Below, one piece after another: positions 21,571-33,700 of a DNA stretch of 64,000 nucleotides (positions are counted from its first letter, which is position 1; each line of letters opens with the position of its first letter). Source of the DNA: Pseudevernia furfuracea (Eukaryota > Ascomycota > Lecanoromycetes > Lecanorales > Parmeliaceae); assembly GCA_022315425.1 (NCBI GenBank), contig JAIUPT010000040.1, forward strand, positions 496,001 to 560,000. The letters are read 5' to 3'. The position numbers and the translations under genes are program-made. Below the pieces are notes generated by a model, which was not told where the DNA came from, made no database searches, and saw nothing but the letters and a program-made list of their open reading frames with translations.

Positions 21571-24500
21571 CGTGGATGGAACCTGGTCGAGTAGGTTTAT
21601 GTATGTTTGTTGTGTTGCTCGTGAATGGCGTCTGTGCTTGCACACGCGAATCAGCGTGACCAAGGGTCGGATAGGCTGAAAAAGGTAAAACCATGGGAAG
21701 CTTACCAAGGATGTGCGGTTATTTGAAGATGTCAGAAATGCAGAGTGGACTTCTCTGGTTATGATTGGAAGAAGCTGCTCTTTGGTCTCCGCACAGTCTT
21801 CGCGGCGGGGCGTGCCGGCTGCGTGGATTGGACGAGGTTTATGCGCGGAGCTGCAGCCCTGGCATATCTTAGCCCCCAGCACATAAACCTTAGGTTCGAT
21901 TGGATGGAGGAACAGATCAGGAACTCACCAAAAGTAATTTTCCTTTTGACAATAACAATAAGTGTACTGGATCGGTCGAAGAGTCCCCGTGCTTTTAATG
22001 ATTTGCGGTTCGTAGTACACGAAAAGGCGTGACCGAGGCTGGGCGACGGAGACTGCTCAGTGAGGCGGTGGTTGGGCTTCTCTGCAGCGAAACAGGCTCC
22101 ACGATTCGCGTGCGCTGTCAACTTACTCGTGACTCCAGATTCGCCACGACAATGCTGGCCAGGGATTTTTCGATTGCCTCAACGGTCGTATTATGACGCT
22201 AGACAACGAGAGTAAATTTGAGGGAATATTGAATCCACTATTATCTTCTTAATCCGTTTACACTAGCAGCACAATTATCTGCAATGTCAACTTTTTCGGC
22301 TGGGTATGAGGCGGTGCGAGTCCTTAGTGGTTGGATGGTCGAGGTAAGGTTCCGTTGCCACGGTTGGAGAGTATTTGCAAACAGCACAGGTATGAAGCGA
22401 GGCAGGCAATCAAAGCCAAGGGTTCAGAGCGTCAAGTGTCGGCTTAGTAGTCCAGGAATGTGTTAGCATTGATTACATTAATAGATGTGCACGAAAGAGA
22501 GCGGGGTTGATGTTTTGAAGCAGGGCATGGCAAAGAGCGGTGATGATTTGATGCGTTGGCAGAGTATAGCGCGCGGAGAGCGGAGGTGCTGCGGCCGAAA
22601 ACATACCTTGTCGATCAACAGAACGTGTTGGGTATCCCAGCGTGCTGTCAGACGTGTGAATGGTGAATGACGTGCGGAATGATTTAAATGGACAGAGTGT
22701 TTCGAATTATTCGGAGGGTTTGGGTATGAATGGCGTGTGGGTGGTTTAAGAGGGACTTGGGCGGTGTTGAAGCGCTTCTAGAGCATTGTTATTCAAACGC
22801 TGTCGGGTATGCAAGTCTCGTGTAATTCTGGTTTGCTTTCTTGCGACAGCCGTTGCAAATCGTGCAGAACACTGAACCAGAAGGATGGCAGCGGCCTATT
22901 TCCGTCCTGTGCTCTCCGGTGTTGATGACTCTGTTCGAATGCCTCATGGTTAGCTCGGTGATTGACCAAACCGACGCGCCGTCGCCATTCAAAAGCTGAC
23001 AACAATATTGGTTGCCCTCGTGGGCGTGGAGGAAGGACCTAACTCAAAAAAGTGACGCACATTGTGGGATTTCAATTCAAAGCTCTCACTGGCCGAGAGT
23101 CGCATGAAAATGCCAGCTGGCGCGACCGTGGGTCCGGGTCGAGCAACAATCACCTGACGTCGCTGCTTGATGCGAACTCCTGTGGATAAAAGCTGGGGAA
23201 GCAAATAGTCTGCAATGCGATAGGTCGCCTTGTTCCCTAAACGCGGTTGGAGTCGATCTTCCGTGGGGTAGGTTACTGGGAACTTGGGTCAAGACTGAGA
23301 GATAAAATTCGGAGTTCGGAGATGCTTGCTGGCGTGTTGATTGGAAGAAGGGCGAGCCACTCACCTTGCACTGAGCCAGTGACGGAGGGATGGTCAGTGT
23401 TGGTGCTTGGTTAAAATGATTAGGCTCAGAACAAGCGCGTTGGGTGGGAGAGCCAATGGAAAAATTTGGCGATGACTTTCTCTGGTTTTGGAGAAAGAAG
23501 AAGAAAAGCGAAGAAATTGATTGGAGGGAATGAGAAAATATAAGTAAGGTCCTTGAATACTTATTAATGTGCAAATTGGTTTTTTATTTTATTTTTTATT
23601 TTAGATCGACCGGGGATTGGGAAGGGGGGCGAGGGGGGGGTAAGAAGGGGTTCACAAGTGCTGCCACTGCCAGCCTGCCAAAGAAACGGTGAGGAGAACT
23701 GGAGAAGGCTGACCAACACACACACCGGATTTCAGGGACCAGTTGCTTCACAGTTCACACCCCAGCGTTTACGGAGATTATCGTTCTTATTCATGAATTC
23801 ATGAATTCATGAATTTTACATGCCTTCTTTTATTGCAGCGGAGATCTACACCCATCAAGGATGATTTTAAATCACTCGTTGCAAATCCCTGCCAACCAAA
23901 TCCTTCATCACATTCACCTCCGCACAGTCCCTCGTAATTATTGAGTGAATTAATTAAATTATCCCACGCTCGGAGAACAAAACTTGTCCGATAGCCGCCC
24001 TCGCTGTGTTTCAGCTACGCGCTCATCGAAATGCACGTCATTTAATCAGTGTATCACACCCTTGTCCTGGTTGGCAATTGGACATTGTGATTGATGCTGA
24101 ACCCCGATGGTTGGCGCAAGAAGCAGGGCAGCCGCTGGGACCACTGGACCAGGAATATTCAGGAATATTCTCCACGACTACTCCAATTAAATATGCTCAA
24201 TTACGTGTTAAGCCTCCACCGAGTGACTGCTCCTCAAACCTGGCTCAAAACGCTGGCCTCGAGGCTTTCCATGTGCGCACCCCAAGTGGGCAAAAGCCTA
24301 GAACATTCTCTCGCGGCGAACACCACCATAAACAAACCCGGCTTTCACGGCCAATCAATGCCGAGGTGGTTAACGTCAGACTGACATGCTTTAGTGTCCG
24401 GCAATAGTCTTTAGTAGCAGACATTAATAAGTGAAAGATATCAATCACAGTATGTAATATGTAGGTATTGACGTGATTGACTAGGATACTACGGAATATC

Positions 24501-25098
24501 ACCCTCTTTCCACTTTCTGCAAGGCATTGAAATCTCTCTGCACCCGATATTGCATTATCTCCGTCATCACTGCTGTGCATATGGAGGTGATCAAGACATG
24601 CTGGCTGCATATTGCATACGGTAGATAACATGCTCCAGGTTGGGGAAAAGGAACAACCCTGCATGAAGTAGAAGCACTTCGGAGCAACGATCATGCATGA
24701 AAACAGCTCAAAGCCGTTGCAGTGAATCACTTGCCACCCGTGTGGATCCAAACACTCCGTATCATCCTTGGCATGTCTCGGCAGAGAAATTCCCTTCATT
24801 TGCCTCTGCAGCAGATCCCTTTTGGGCTTCTTTTTGACTCAGCCTGGCCCAGCTCGCGGTATGATCCGGTATCAAACCCTCGAAATTGGACCTCTGGGGT
24901 TGTTCGCATCCTTATCAAAACTGGAAATTGCGAGATTGATTTTGTCGAGCAGCAGGCCTCTAAAAGGGGCTGAAATTGAATGAGGCAAGATAGCAATCGT
25001 CATAATACAACGACCCCAAAACACCCTGAAGCATGGGTGTTTCCTATTGCCGTTCAAGTCGATCCATCCAAACGCCAGTCAATCACCACGATCACCTA
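21571..25098. promoter_or_regulatory. Long HAPB upstream region with several CCAAT boxes
   Basis: A 3.5-kb interval without a recognizable protein gene. CCAAT pentamers occur in the HAPB orientation at 21831-21827, 21903-21899, 23344-23340 and 23524-23520, and in the opposite orientation at 23453-23457. HapB is the factor that binds this sequence as part of its complex. Other marks are an A/T run with T-rich stretches at about 23579-23604, a G-rich stretch at about 23622-23641, and three copies of the 8-mer ATGAATTC at about 23793-23816. Long 5' UTRs with introns and upstream ORFs are common for such regulators, but I cannot map the transcript. A small orphan gene could be hidden here. Confidence 0.45.
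23792..23817. repeat. Short palindromic tandem repeat (ATGAATTC)x3
   Basis: Three head-to-tail copies of ATGAATTC form overlapping EcoRI-site palindromes within the HAPB upstream region. Seen directly. Function unknown. Confidence 0.8.
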
Positions 25099-26106
25099 TC
25101 ACCCCCACCATTCTCTCAATCCCTCGTAAACGGCAAAGATGAATGCCGAGCTTGGAGCGGCCCTTCCCACAGTAATACCGCAGCCCCTGTACATACCCCT
25201 AATTCCTTGCTGTTGCCATAACGCTTTCCCAGATACCCAAAAAGTCTTCCGTACCTGCCCGCCAGCATTGACTCCCTCGGTCTGCATGCGCGACTTGATC
25301 GTGTCGGCAGGGAAGAAGACGAAGTTATAGCTCACGCCAGCTGTGGCGCCTGCGAGCATCTGTTGATACAACGGCAGTGTATCTCCCTTTGTTGCCTCCG
25401 CTGTCGACAGAGTATAACGAGCATTGTGTTTCCTGAACAGCGCACCCACAGCCTCGTAGCTTCCGAACCAAGCTGCTGAACCCCCCGTCTCGCGGATCAA
25501 AGTTCCCAGCTGCCCATGCCAGAAGCCAAGAATACCGTGATGACGAAAAACTGATGCGATGATCGAGAGGGGTCCTGGGGCTTGACCACTGGAAGGTGAA
25601 AGCGGAACTTGCATCTGGCATTTCACCAACTCAATTGGTGTAAGTAAGAGGCTTGTGAAAGCACCGCTGGCTCCTCCACAGGCTATCAATGCACTCAACG
25701 GCAGCGGATCGCCATTCGTGGGTGGGAGGATGGTCGCTTGGAGCGCATTTTGAGCGATGCGGTAACTGAGAAAGAGACTACTCGTCTCTATCGCGGCACC
25801 GACCATAGGAGCGCTGATACCGCGGTATAAATCTGTGATACCCTCTGCCCGGAGAGACTGCCGGAAGCAATCAAGAGGCCCTTGATAGCGGAGAGGAAGG
25901 GTGTCTGGCTGGGACTGCAACCGCACTTTCACGGTATCGAAAGGGTACTCAATCATTTTGCCTATTATACCAGATATAGAGCCGAATGTGATGTCTTTCA
26001 GGGCCTCCGTTCCATGGTCGCTCGACTTTTCGCTGACAGGTTTTGAGGGCGTATCATCTTTGCTATTTGTCAAGGATGTTATCCTTCCTCCCGCCGCGTC
26101 GGTCAT
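25099..26106 (-). CDS. Mitochondrial ornithine carrier (Ort1/Arg11/Arg-13 type)
   Basis: Inner-membrane carrier that exchanges ornithine (and probably citrulline or arginine) to connect mitochondrial ornithine synthesis with cytosolic arginine synthesis. One exon, 335 aa. The three mitochondrial carrier repeats are visible with their Px[DE]xxK signatures: YPFDTVKVRL, LTPIELVKCQM and FPADTIKSRM. Additional ornithine-carrier features are GSISGIIGKMIEYPFDTVK, SAPMVGAAIETSSLFLSY and the C-terminal GITVGRAAPSSAFIFAVYE. The N-terminal 35 residues are hydrophilic and contain no obvious presequence, as is usual for carriers. The gene is divergent from CGR1 across 477 nt. The carrier family is certain. 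Substrate assignment is by overall resemblance to Arg-13/Arg11. Confidence 0.9.
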   Translation of the reverse strand: MTDAAGGRITSLTNSKDDTPSKPVSEKSSDHGTEALKDITFGSISGIIGKMIEYPFDTVKVRLQSQPDTLPLRYQGPLDCFRQSLRAEGITDLYRGISAPMVGAAIETSSLFLSYRIAQNALQATILPPTNGDPLPLSALIACGGASGAFTSLLLTPIELVKCQMQVPLSPSSGQAPGPLSIIASVFRHHGILGFWHGQLGTLIRETGGSAAWFGSYEAVGALFRKHNARYTLSTAEATKGDTLPLYQQMLAGATAGVSYNFVFFPADTIKSRMQTEGVNAGGQVRKTFWVSGKALWQQQGIRGMYRGCGITVGRAAPSSAFIFAVYEGLREWWG

Positions 26107-26583
26107 CGATAGGGCAGCTTCTTACAAAGCCAGCTTCTGAAGCGGCCAAAGGTAGATGGCCGTTCTAGAAGAGATAGAACGGCCCTGTAGCATTATCGGT
26201 TGAGCATCTCGCTTGTAGGTGGTTGCAATAGGTTGCGAGCCGTGAGTAGAGTAGATTCAGGACATGCTTAGCAAACTGTTGGATCAGGGGTGACGCTCTG
26301 CAAGAAGTCGCTTGAGTTGTGCAAAGGATTCAAGGTCTCTGTTCTTTAGCATGACTCGTAGAAATGAAAATTTGTGCTCACGTGAGGCCTTTTGCAGCTC
26401 CTATATCTTAGCGCCGCTATACCTTCCCTTCCGGGAATATCGATTTGATGGAGAAATTTCGATTTGGCAACAATAGCGACTCTGGCACTCTTTTCCATGC
26501 TGAAGTGATATCATTGGAATGCTCCAGTATCATAGTGGCAGCTCATTGTGAAGGGTCATTTGACTGGCAGGGTGGTAGATACT
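26107..26583. promoter_or_regulatory. Divergent promoter, ornithine carrier and CGR1
   Basis: A 477-base region between divergent starts. It presumably contains both promoters. No repeat or gene is seen. Confidence 0.5.
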
Positions 26584-27041
26584 ATGTCCGGTGCCACGCC
26601 TACAGTATCTGCACTGACAACTCCAGGACGACGAAAAAATGGTAAGAGCCCGCGACATATCTGGTTTCGCTCGGTGCAATTCGAATGACTGTGACACAGG
26701 CAAGCAATGGCACGCCCAAAAGTCCGCCTTCCGCCCAACATCCGGGCAAACCTCGTACGAAAAGCGCACCGCAGGACGGAAAGCAATGGCTGCTATGAAG
26801 GCAAAGGAGCAGGAAATGAAGGACGAGAAAGAGGATGAAAGACAGGTACGTCAAGATGCCGGGTAGTTGTATGGACATAGAGCTAACAGGAAACAACCAG
26901 AGGCGTATGCAAGTGATCAAAGACAAGAGAGCAGCAAAAGAAGAGAAGGAACGTTATGAGAAGATGGCAGAAAAGATGCATGCGAAGAGGGTGGAGAGAC
27001 TGAAGAGGAGGGAGAAGAGGAACAAGCTGCTGAAGTCATAA
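26584..27041 (+). CDS. CGR1: rRNA-processing protein Cgr1
   Basis: Nucleolar protein needed for 60S subunit pre-rRNA processing. Three exons (26584-26641, 26700-26845, 26901-27041) give 114 aa, the family size. The spliced N-terminus is MSGATPTVSALTTPGRRKNG joined to KQWHAQKSAFRPTSGQTSYE. It is followed by KAMAAMKAKEQEMKDEKE and, after the second intron, by a continuous charged helix with KMAEKMHAKRVERLKRREKR and NKLLKS. The protein is almost entirely Lys/Arg/Glu coiled-coil, as in yeast Cgr1. The first intron follows a GGTAAGAG donor, and removing it is needed to join the start Met to the conserved KQWH motif. Complete. Confidence 0.94.
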
Positions 27042-27231
27042 GTCGGGAAGCACTATGAGAGCAGGCAGCGATTAGAGGGCACGATCATCGAAGCATAGCG
27101 CTTGGAGTTGGCTTAGTTATCGTGATGAGATTCCAAGACTGTGAATGAAACCATCACCGAGCTCCACTGTGACCTAAAAAATCTTAAACATTCCCTATCC
27201 TCCCTCCCTTCTACCAACCACAACATCAACA

Positions 27232-28372
27232 ATGATCCGCCCAACCACCCCCTCCAACCCGCCCCAACTGACCACTCCACCCCGCTCGACGACCTTCCCC
27301 GCTAAACCCACTCATAGACACCACATCCCGCACCACCCCCACCGCGTCCACCACCACCACCACGACAAGAGCGTCCCCCAATCCGCAATCCTTCCCCCTA
27401 CCTCAAACCCATTCGGCGACTTTCTTTCGAAGACAAATAGTAGGATAGATGGTAGAGTAGATGGCAACAAGACGCCCCCAAGAGGACCGGAGCAGCAGCA
27501 GGGTAGTGAGAGAGTGAATGGGTTGAAGGAGACGGAGAAGGAGAGGGAACGGGAGACGGAGACGTGGAAAGAGGTGGAGAGATTGAGGGTGAAGAGGAAT
27601 GCTGCTGACGAGTATGTCTCCATCCTCGTACCTCAGTTCCACGGCAACAGATATATGCTCATTGGTTTCCTATGGAAGTGATCTCCGAACACGCCTCACC
27701 GCCCTCTCGACCCTGTCGACTACGACAACCCGACGCCTGGATTACAAATACTATTCCCTCCTCTCCTCAATCTCCTCCCTCACCTCCGCAGTCTTCTCCC
27801 TGTCGTCGCTCTCTGCCCAAATCTCAACCCTCCAAACACACTTCACGTCTTCGAGCTCCTCCCTCACCTCGGAAATAACATCCCAAATCTCCTCCTCCAA
27901 CAAATCTTTTGACGCTCAAGCTCGTCGTATCTCTCAATTGGAAATACGTATAAAGGAAGGAAGGGAGAAAGTAGGAAGGCTGGGAGAGAGGCTGGATGGA
28001 GTGAGAGAGAAAGTCGAGAGGAGCTCACTGCGAGACAGGGAATCGAGGCGGATAATTGGCAGGAGATTCAAGATGTTGTGGGGATCATTGGGATTCCTTG
28101 TTGCGTTATTCTTGATACTGGCGGCGACTAGGCAATGGCGACGGAATGAGGATGTTATGAGGGATGAGATTGTCCATTTGGGTAATCGGACGGAGGTGTT
28201 TGAGGATGTGATGGGCCTACGCCAGAAGAACGGCGAGCAGAGAAGAAAAAGGCAACAATATGATGAGGGCTGGAGACCAGGTGGGAAGACGAGTATGAAG
28301 GTGGAAGATACCACGGCAAGGAGTTCGGTGGGGGATGCAGACGCCACGCTACGACTTTTTGACGAGTTATGA
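27232..28372 (+). CDS. Uncharacterised coiled-coil protein with one C-terminal membrane segment
   Basis: I do not recognise a characterised family. The best model joins 27232-27611 to 27679-28372 through a 67-nt intron (donor GTATGT, acceptor GGAAG), giving 357 aa. The two frames are offset by one, so some intron is required. The N-terminus is Pro- and His-rich (a HHHHH run). Charged sequence follows with many Glu/Arg residues, then a Ser/Thr/Leu heptad-like coiled coil, and a basic segment REKVGRLGERLDGVREK. One hydrophobic helix LWGSLGFLVALFLILAA lies at about residues 275-295, with a charged tail beyond it. The topology suggests a tail-region membrane anchor with most of the chain on one side. 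Alternative acceptors leave a stop, so the splice is a hypothesis. Confidence 0.65.
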
Positions 28373-28513
28373 AAGCATACGGCAAAGACTAATGGATGAT
28401 ATTTACAAAGATGTAATGGGTATCTCAACATAAATCAAAGCGCCCTTTTGCTGCTTCTTGAGGGTATATACCCACGCTTACAGTTCGCCCTTAAACTTGA
28501 AGTCCAGACATGT

Positions 28514-30727
28514 TCAGTTGCCGAAAATTTCATAATAATAGTCATCATCGAGCCCTTCGCGGCTGACTATCTCAGGGGCATCGCCCGCGAGAGCCATATC
28601 ATCGAATCTGACATTCAACAGCCTGATCTTAAGGCCGTAATCCCGCACCATGGCAATCAATTTCTCAGTCTCTTTTGTGATTGGCTGCTGATTCAACAGC
28701 ATGCGCAAACCGTCGAGCCATTCCACGGCCAGGTCGTGAGTTTGTGGATGAAGGGTAAGCAGTGTCACTTCCTTTCGAGGCGTCTTGGTTGCTATAGAGC
28801 CCGCGCGAGTGTGGGTCTTGGGTGAGGTGGGTCGTGAGTTGGTGGGAAGGTAGCCGTGGATAGTTATCTTCCTTGTGGAGATAGAGTTATGAGTTGCTTT
28901 CAGGGTAGTTGTAGAGGTGTTGGGCTCAGAGGGTGTCGAGGTTATGAACACTGCGGTGAGGTCGACCTTCTTAAGCAAACCCTCCAGATTTGGCTCCTCA
29001 TCACCGCGAACATCGAAGTCGGCATAGTGAAGAAAGCGCCTATTGTGGGCTAGTTTTGCATAGCGTTGAGAAATTGGATTGGACTGATTGAGATCCTGCT
29101 TTGTGGCAGCGCCATTTTCGCTATTGTGATCATGACCGCTCGGAAACCACGCTCCTGCTAATAGACATCGTATGCGCTGCTCTTTGACGAACTGCAACGC
29201 TTCGTGGTCCAGCTCGTCTCGGATTTGGCCTAGGTGATGACCCCAGTGATCCTCGTAGGTCAATTCGAGCACCTCCATCTGTAAATTCCTTAATCGTGCC
29301 AACTCGAATTGCTGAATATCTGTTTCGACTTTATGGACGTCGCTTACCCTTGTAGCTCCGCCAACCACTTCTTCGAGCAATATCCGGACCAGGTCAGCAA
29401 TTTTCATGAAATCTTTAGTCTCGGCGCCAGTAGTTTGCCATAACCGGAAGAAAGCCTGTAGACCAGCGGCGTGGAGTAATGACCACTGCAGGATCAGAGG
29501 CTTGAAGACCTTGTCAAAATTCATTCGTGACTCGAACGAGAGTTGGAATTTGGCATCATCAACATCTGCTTTCTCAATTTCGAAATGCTCGCAAAGAATC
29601 GAAGTCACCGCAAGACTTGCTCTGGCAATTGGACATCTTTGTTCTGCCAGCTTGGTTGATTGCTCCAGCAGAAGCTTCTGAAAACCATCCTCTTGGCGTC
29701 TCACATATTCGGTCAAGTCCATCATGCCCAAATAACCGACCTCTTCAAATTCCCTGGCTGGAGTCTCCGACTCGAATCCGAGGCGTCTCCACTTTTCTGG
29801 GTTATGTCTCTTCTTCGCACCACCTTCTCCATCATCCACTGGTGTTATGACTCTTTCAGGATTGCTAGCCAAATGAATGCTTTTCAGAGCTCTCCTATGA
29901 TCAGACCTATCTATATCCATGGGAACATCTCGCCATTTTCGAAGCAGAACCTTTGTCAATGCTTGATACTCGAGTAGTGGATATGACAAATCCTGTAATG
30001 CCGTGTTTTGCATGAGTATATAGACCGCTTTGATGACACCGAGGTCTTGTAACTGCCTGATGAATTTGGGCCAGTCAGCTTCTGATTCATTAGTAACAGC
30101 TTCTCGCATCAAGGAATTGACGAGCAGCAACGCATTGGCACATAAAGCGTGATCGGCGGAGGACAGTCTGCTGACGAGCATCTCGAGGAACTGGGGGTAC
30201 ACAGCCATAGCGGGCTGCAGAGCTCGAAAGCCAAAACTGTCGGGCTGAGATATCCTGTTCGAGGCGGTATAGGGATGAGACACGATGTAGACTAGGATTG
30301 ACATGGCACCGCGAAGGATGTTGACCAGTGGATGAGTGACGACCAGCTCGACAACCTAAATTTCTACGTCAGCAGCCACCTCACGAATATCCAAGAAAAA
30401 CTTTACCCTCTTCACGAGATCTCGATTGACAGATTCCCAGCCCTTGTCCACTTCTAGCAGTCTTGAGAAGGAGGTCAAGCTATAGGCCAGTGTGTTGCCG
30501 GTAGCGTGGAGTGTAAGATAACGTAGCTTCTTTAGACCTCCTTCCAGGATGAAGACATCAGCGAAAGATGGATCCCCAATGTTTGATCTAAATAAATCAT
30601 AAGTAAGGAAGATATAATTGCTGGGTGTTTGGCCAATTTACTGCAGCTTGAAGACGGCCATCTTGCGCACGGCGTCCTCATCACTGCCTAGGCGCTCAAC
30701 GAGCTCCGAGACGTTGATACTATCCAT
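28514..30727 (-). CDS. ELMO/CED-12 family protein
   Basis: ELMO proteins act with DOCK-type exchange factors to activate Rho/Rac GTPases in actin remodelling. Three exons (30727-30642, 30587-30407, 30355-28514) total 2109 nt and give 702 aa. The N-terminus (VSELVERLGSDEDAVRKMAV, FADVFILEGGLKKLRYLTL, NTLAYSLTSFSRLLE) matches the armadillo-like ELMO region. Next come the ELMO-type core (about 230-400) and a C-terminal part resembling the split PH domain (about 520-650), with the positively charged TRKITIHGYLP. The C-terminus ends DDYYYEIFGN. The spliced exon joins restore helices of the N-terminal repeat. Two introns of 54 and 51 nt have normal borders. Family confidence is good. The Rac/Rho pathway role in fungi is inferred. 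Confidence 0.85.
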
Positions 30728-33700
30728 GGCCTGAAGCCTGTCTCAGCAATACCTGTGGAGATCAAGAAGGCATTTCGATTAATGGTTTCGATGATTGGAT
30801 ACATAATGTGAATCTGGGCAGCCGCGGTCCTCGCTAGCGCGCTTGCCGAGCAAGGCGCCGGACTTTTATATTTATCTCCAAATATCAATTCTTCTGCACT
30901 TGGCGCACCTGTCCAATGGTTTTCCATGAACCAAATATGACCTGATCTTGAAATCAAACAAGGTGTTGTGCATGCAGCTTTTCCAACCCTTCGCAGCCTA
31001 CTGGAACCCTTGGCGGTGTGGATACGAGTAGAGGATGACCGCGTCCGCACAATTGATTCCGAACAGTACCTGAAGACTGTCTCTAGCATGCCAACAGTGG
31101 CTGACTACCTCTACCATCATAATATGGATAAAACCTTCTTTTCGTCCTGTTAATGTACCCCACCTCCATGCACTTCAGAGTAGCAGGCGCCGTCCTCCTA
31201 CCCCCTTTGCTACGCCTCCTGATTCTCCCTCGCAAAAGCTGCGTCCCAATTTCCCCGGCGCACTGTGTTCATCATTAGACCCGGAAGGTCCTTGTTGCGA
31301 TCCCTACGAGTCAACATTCGAGCGCGTAGAATTAGACAGATTTCCTCGGTTGTGTAGGATTGGTGTGGATTGTGAGAAGTCCAGGAGAAGTGCTGTGGGT
31401 TTCAAGGGCAGAGACATTTTTGGAGATGACTTTTTCCGAAGCGAGAACTCCTGAGTTCATGGTAGGGTCGTTATGTCGCTGGAGAGGGCTACTGTACGCA
31501 AGGAGAGCCGTGAGTGTGAAGCCTGCTAGGAGAAAAGTGAGAAGCGCTACTGTCGTTAGTGGGCGAGGTGCCATTATCGGAATGTGGACGGGGCCTTGCG
31601 CACTGGTTTTAATTATATGGGGACTTGTGTACCATTGTGATGAGGGAAAGATCCGTGGCTGAGGTTGAAAGGTGCGAGGAGAGAGGAACGGTTCCTCGAG
31701 GGCTGAATGTCCTGAAAATGATGACTTGATCGTATAGTTTCTTAATTGAAGCTGGAGCTGGAGGTCATTCATCTGGTCAAAGTCGATCTTGAATCACGCA
31801 AGAATTTAGGAGCGCAATGCAGGTTTCGAAAAGTTTCGGGTTTGAACTCAAGGCGTGAAATGCGAGGGCATCTCAAACGTCGAAACACTTACCAAACGGC
31901 AAAGCGAGAACGTGAAATACTCCACGGTGGTCAGTGAAAGAAGTCGCCGCAAACAATCATCTTCCCAGGGTCCACGAGCAGCGTGCGGATCATCCAACCT
32001 CGCCCTGGATCCTTCGGGTGTTTTGAGTGGCTTTTGGCTTGCGAACCATGCGCTCCGATCGAGATAACGTGGGATGAAGGGCATGATACACGCGCTTGAG
32101 GTAGTTCGACGAAGCGCTTGAGATATAAGCATGGCGAGAGTTCGGATCGACCAACCAGATCATTGAGGATCCCGATAGTCGCGACATTTTCCACTCGCAT
32201 TCATCGCAAGAGAAGAAAGGTACTTACTGGCGGATCCGCCACGCTGCTGGATTTTTCAGCGAGATCTCTGAAGTATGCGCTCCATAGACCTCGCTTCTCC
32301 CGTCCTCGGCGGTACTTCAGGATCCACCATTCCTCTCCTTCTTGAAAGAGCGAGATGAATAAGCCATTGAATCATAGACAGCTTGCGGAGTGATCGTACC
32401 CCCACAAGGAAGTGTTCAAGTAAGTAAGGATAGTTTCGAAGGGGCCACAAGAACGAAACGGTCACGATGAACGGGCTTTGAGAATAGGCTAATGGTGTTT
32501 CAGGTAGTAAACAGACAGTGAAAGTCTTCTCAAGGTGTGCTCATAGTATTCAGATTTATGACTAGCTTAACAAGAGGTTGGAAATGGCAGTGAGAATGGC
32601 TCGATGAATGGACAAAGAGTATCTCTAGTTGAGTAGCGTAGAGGGAGCTTCTACTAACCGATAATTATCACGCAGGACGTAAGACAACGATGCGGAGATC
32701 TCGAGGGGTTTTGCAGACACTACAAGAGCTAGGTCACGTGATAAGGACAGATCGCACCGTCCCTTCAAAGCCCACTCAATCGCACAGACGGCGTTTGCTT
32801 AGTCTGCTGGTAATGTGCTGTGGTGCGTTGCGACTATTGGAAGAGTCATTCTTCGACGACTTGAGCTTGATCAGCCCTGAATCAGGTAGATTGCACTGGA
32901 GTGACCATCGGCTTTCCAATTCGTGATTGAGAGTGCTGGCACGTGCCCGAGGGATCCGTACCAGAGTGAGACCGGCCACGATTGATGTTCCCATGACTGG
33001 AAAAAGGAAAAATTGAAAAGCTGGGACCCAGATAACGCAGCCCAAAGAAACAGCATACCGCTGTAGTCTTTTTCTGTGGAGGACGCGGCGAAATTTGTTC
33101 AACTACTACATGATTCGGAGCAGTCTCCGCAAGCCACTGGATGGCCCACCACTAGCAAGTGAAATTCACCACATGATGGAATCTTAAGAGATGTATGTAT
33201 ACTTATAGAAGTCAGAATGACATCATATGCAGCAGTAAACACAGCACCTCCTTGACCTAGCTTTATAAGCCCTTACATCGATGACAATGGGCATCTGAGG
33301 GGTAGTCATGCCAAAAGGAAATCCCATATTTCAGAAGAGAACATATTAGTTTAGAAGCGACGAGAAACTTTCATAATCTTGAACCTGGTAGCACCAACCC
33401 CATGCACTTGTCCGAAGCCATGCACGCGCAAGCATGCTGTAAGCCTATGCCAGTTCGGTAGGCCAATGTTGCGGAGATAGTGGGTTAATATGTCATTGGT
33501 CTGCTACTGTATGAAGAGGCTTGTGGTCAATTGATAAGGCATGAGCAGTCGCGGCTTACAGACCCTTACTAAAAGATAAGGCACACGGTTGATAGGGTGC
33601 ATATGCAATGCAAGTGACGAACGCCCTTGCCTGCATGCGCCACAACTGAACCACAGTCCGAGCGCACAAATGATCTCCTCTGACCTTGCACGTTTCCTGG

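Noticed and set aside
32690..33102. Overlapping frames on both strands with a hydrophobic minus-strand stretch
   Set aside because: Two minus-strand frames are equally open with no clear splice context, so no gene call is possible.
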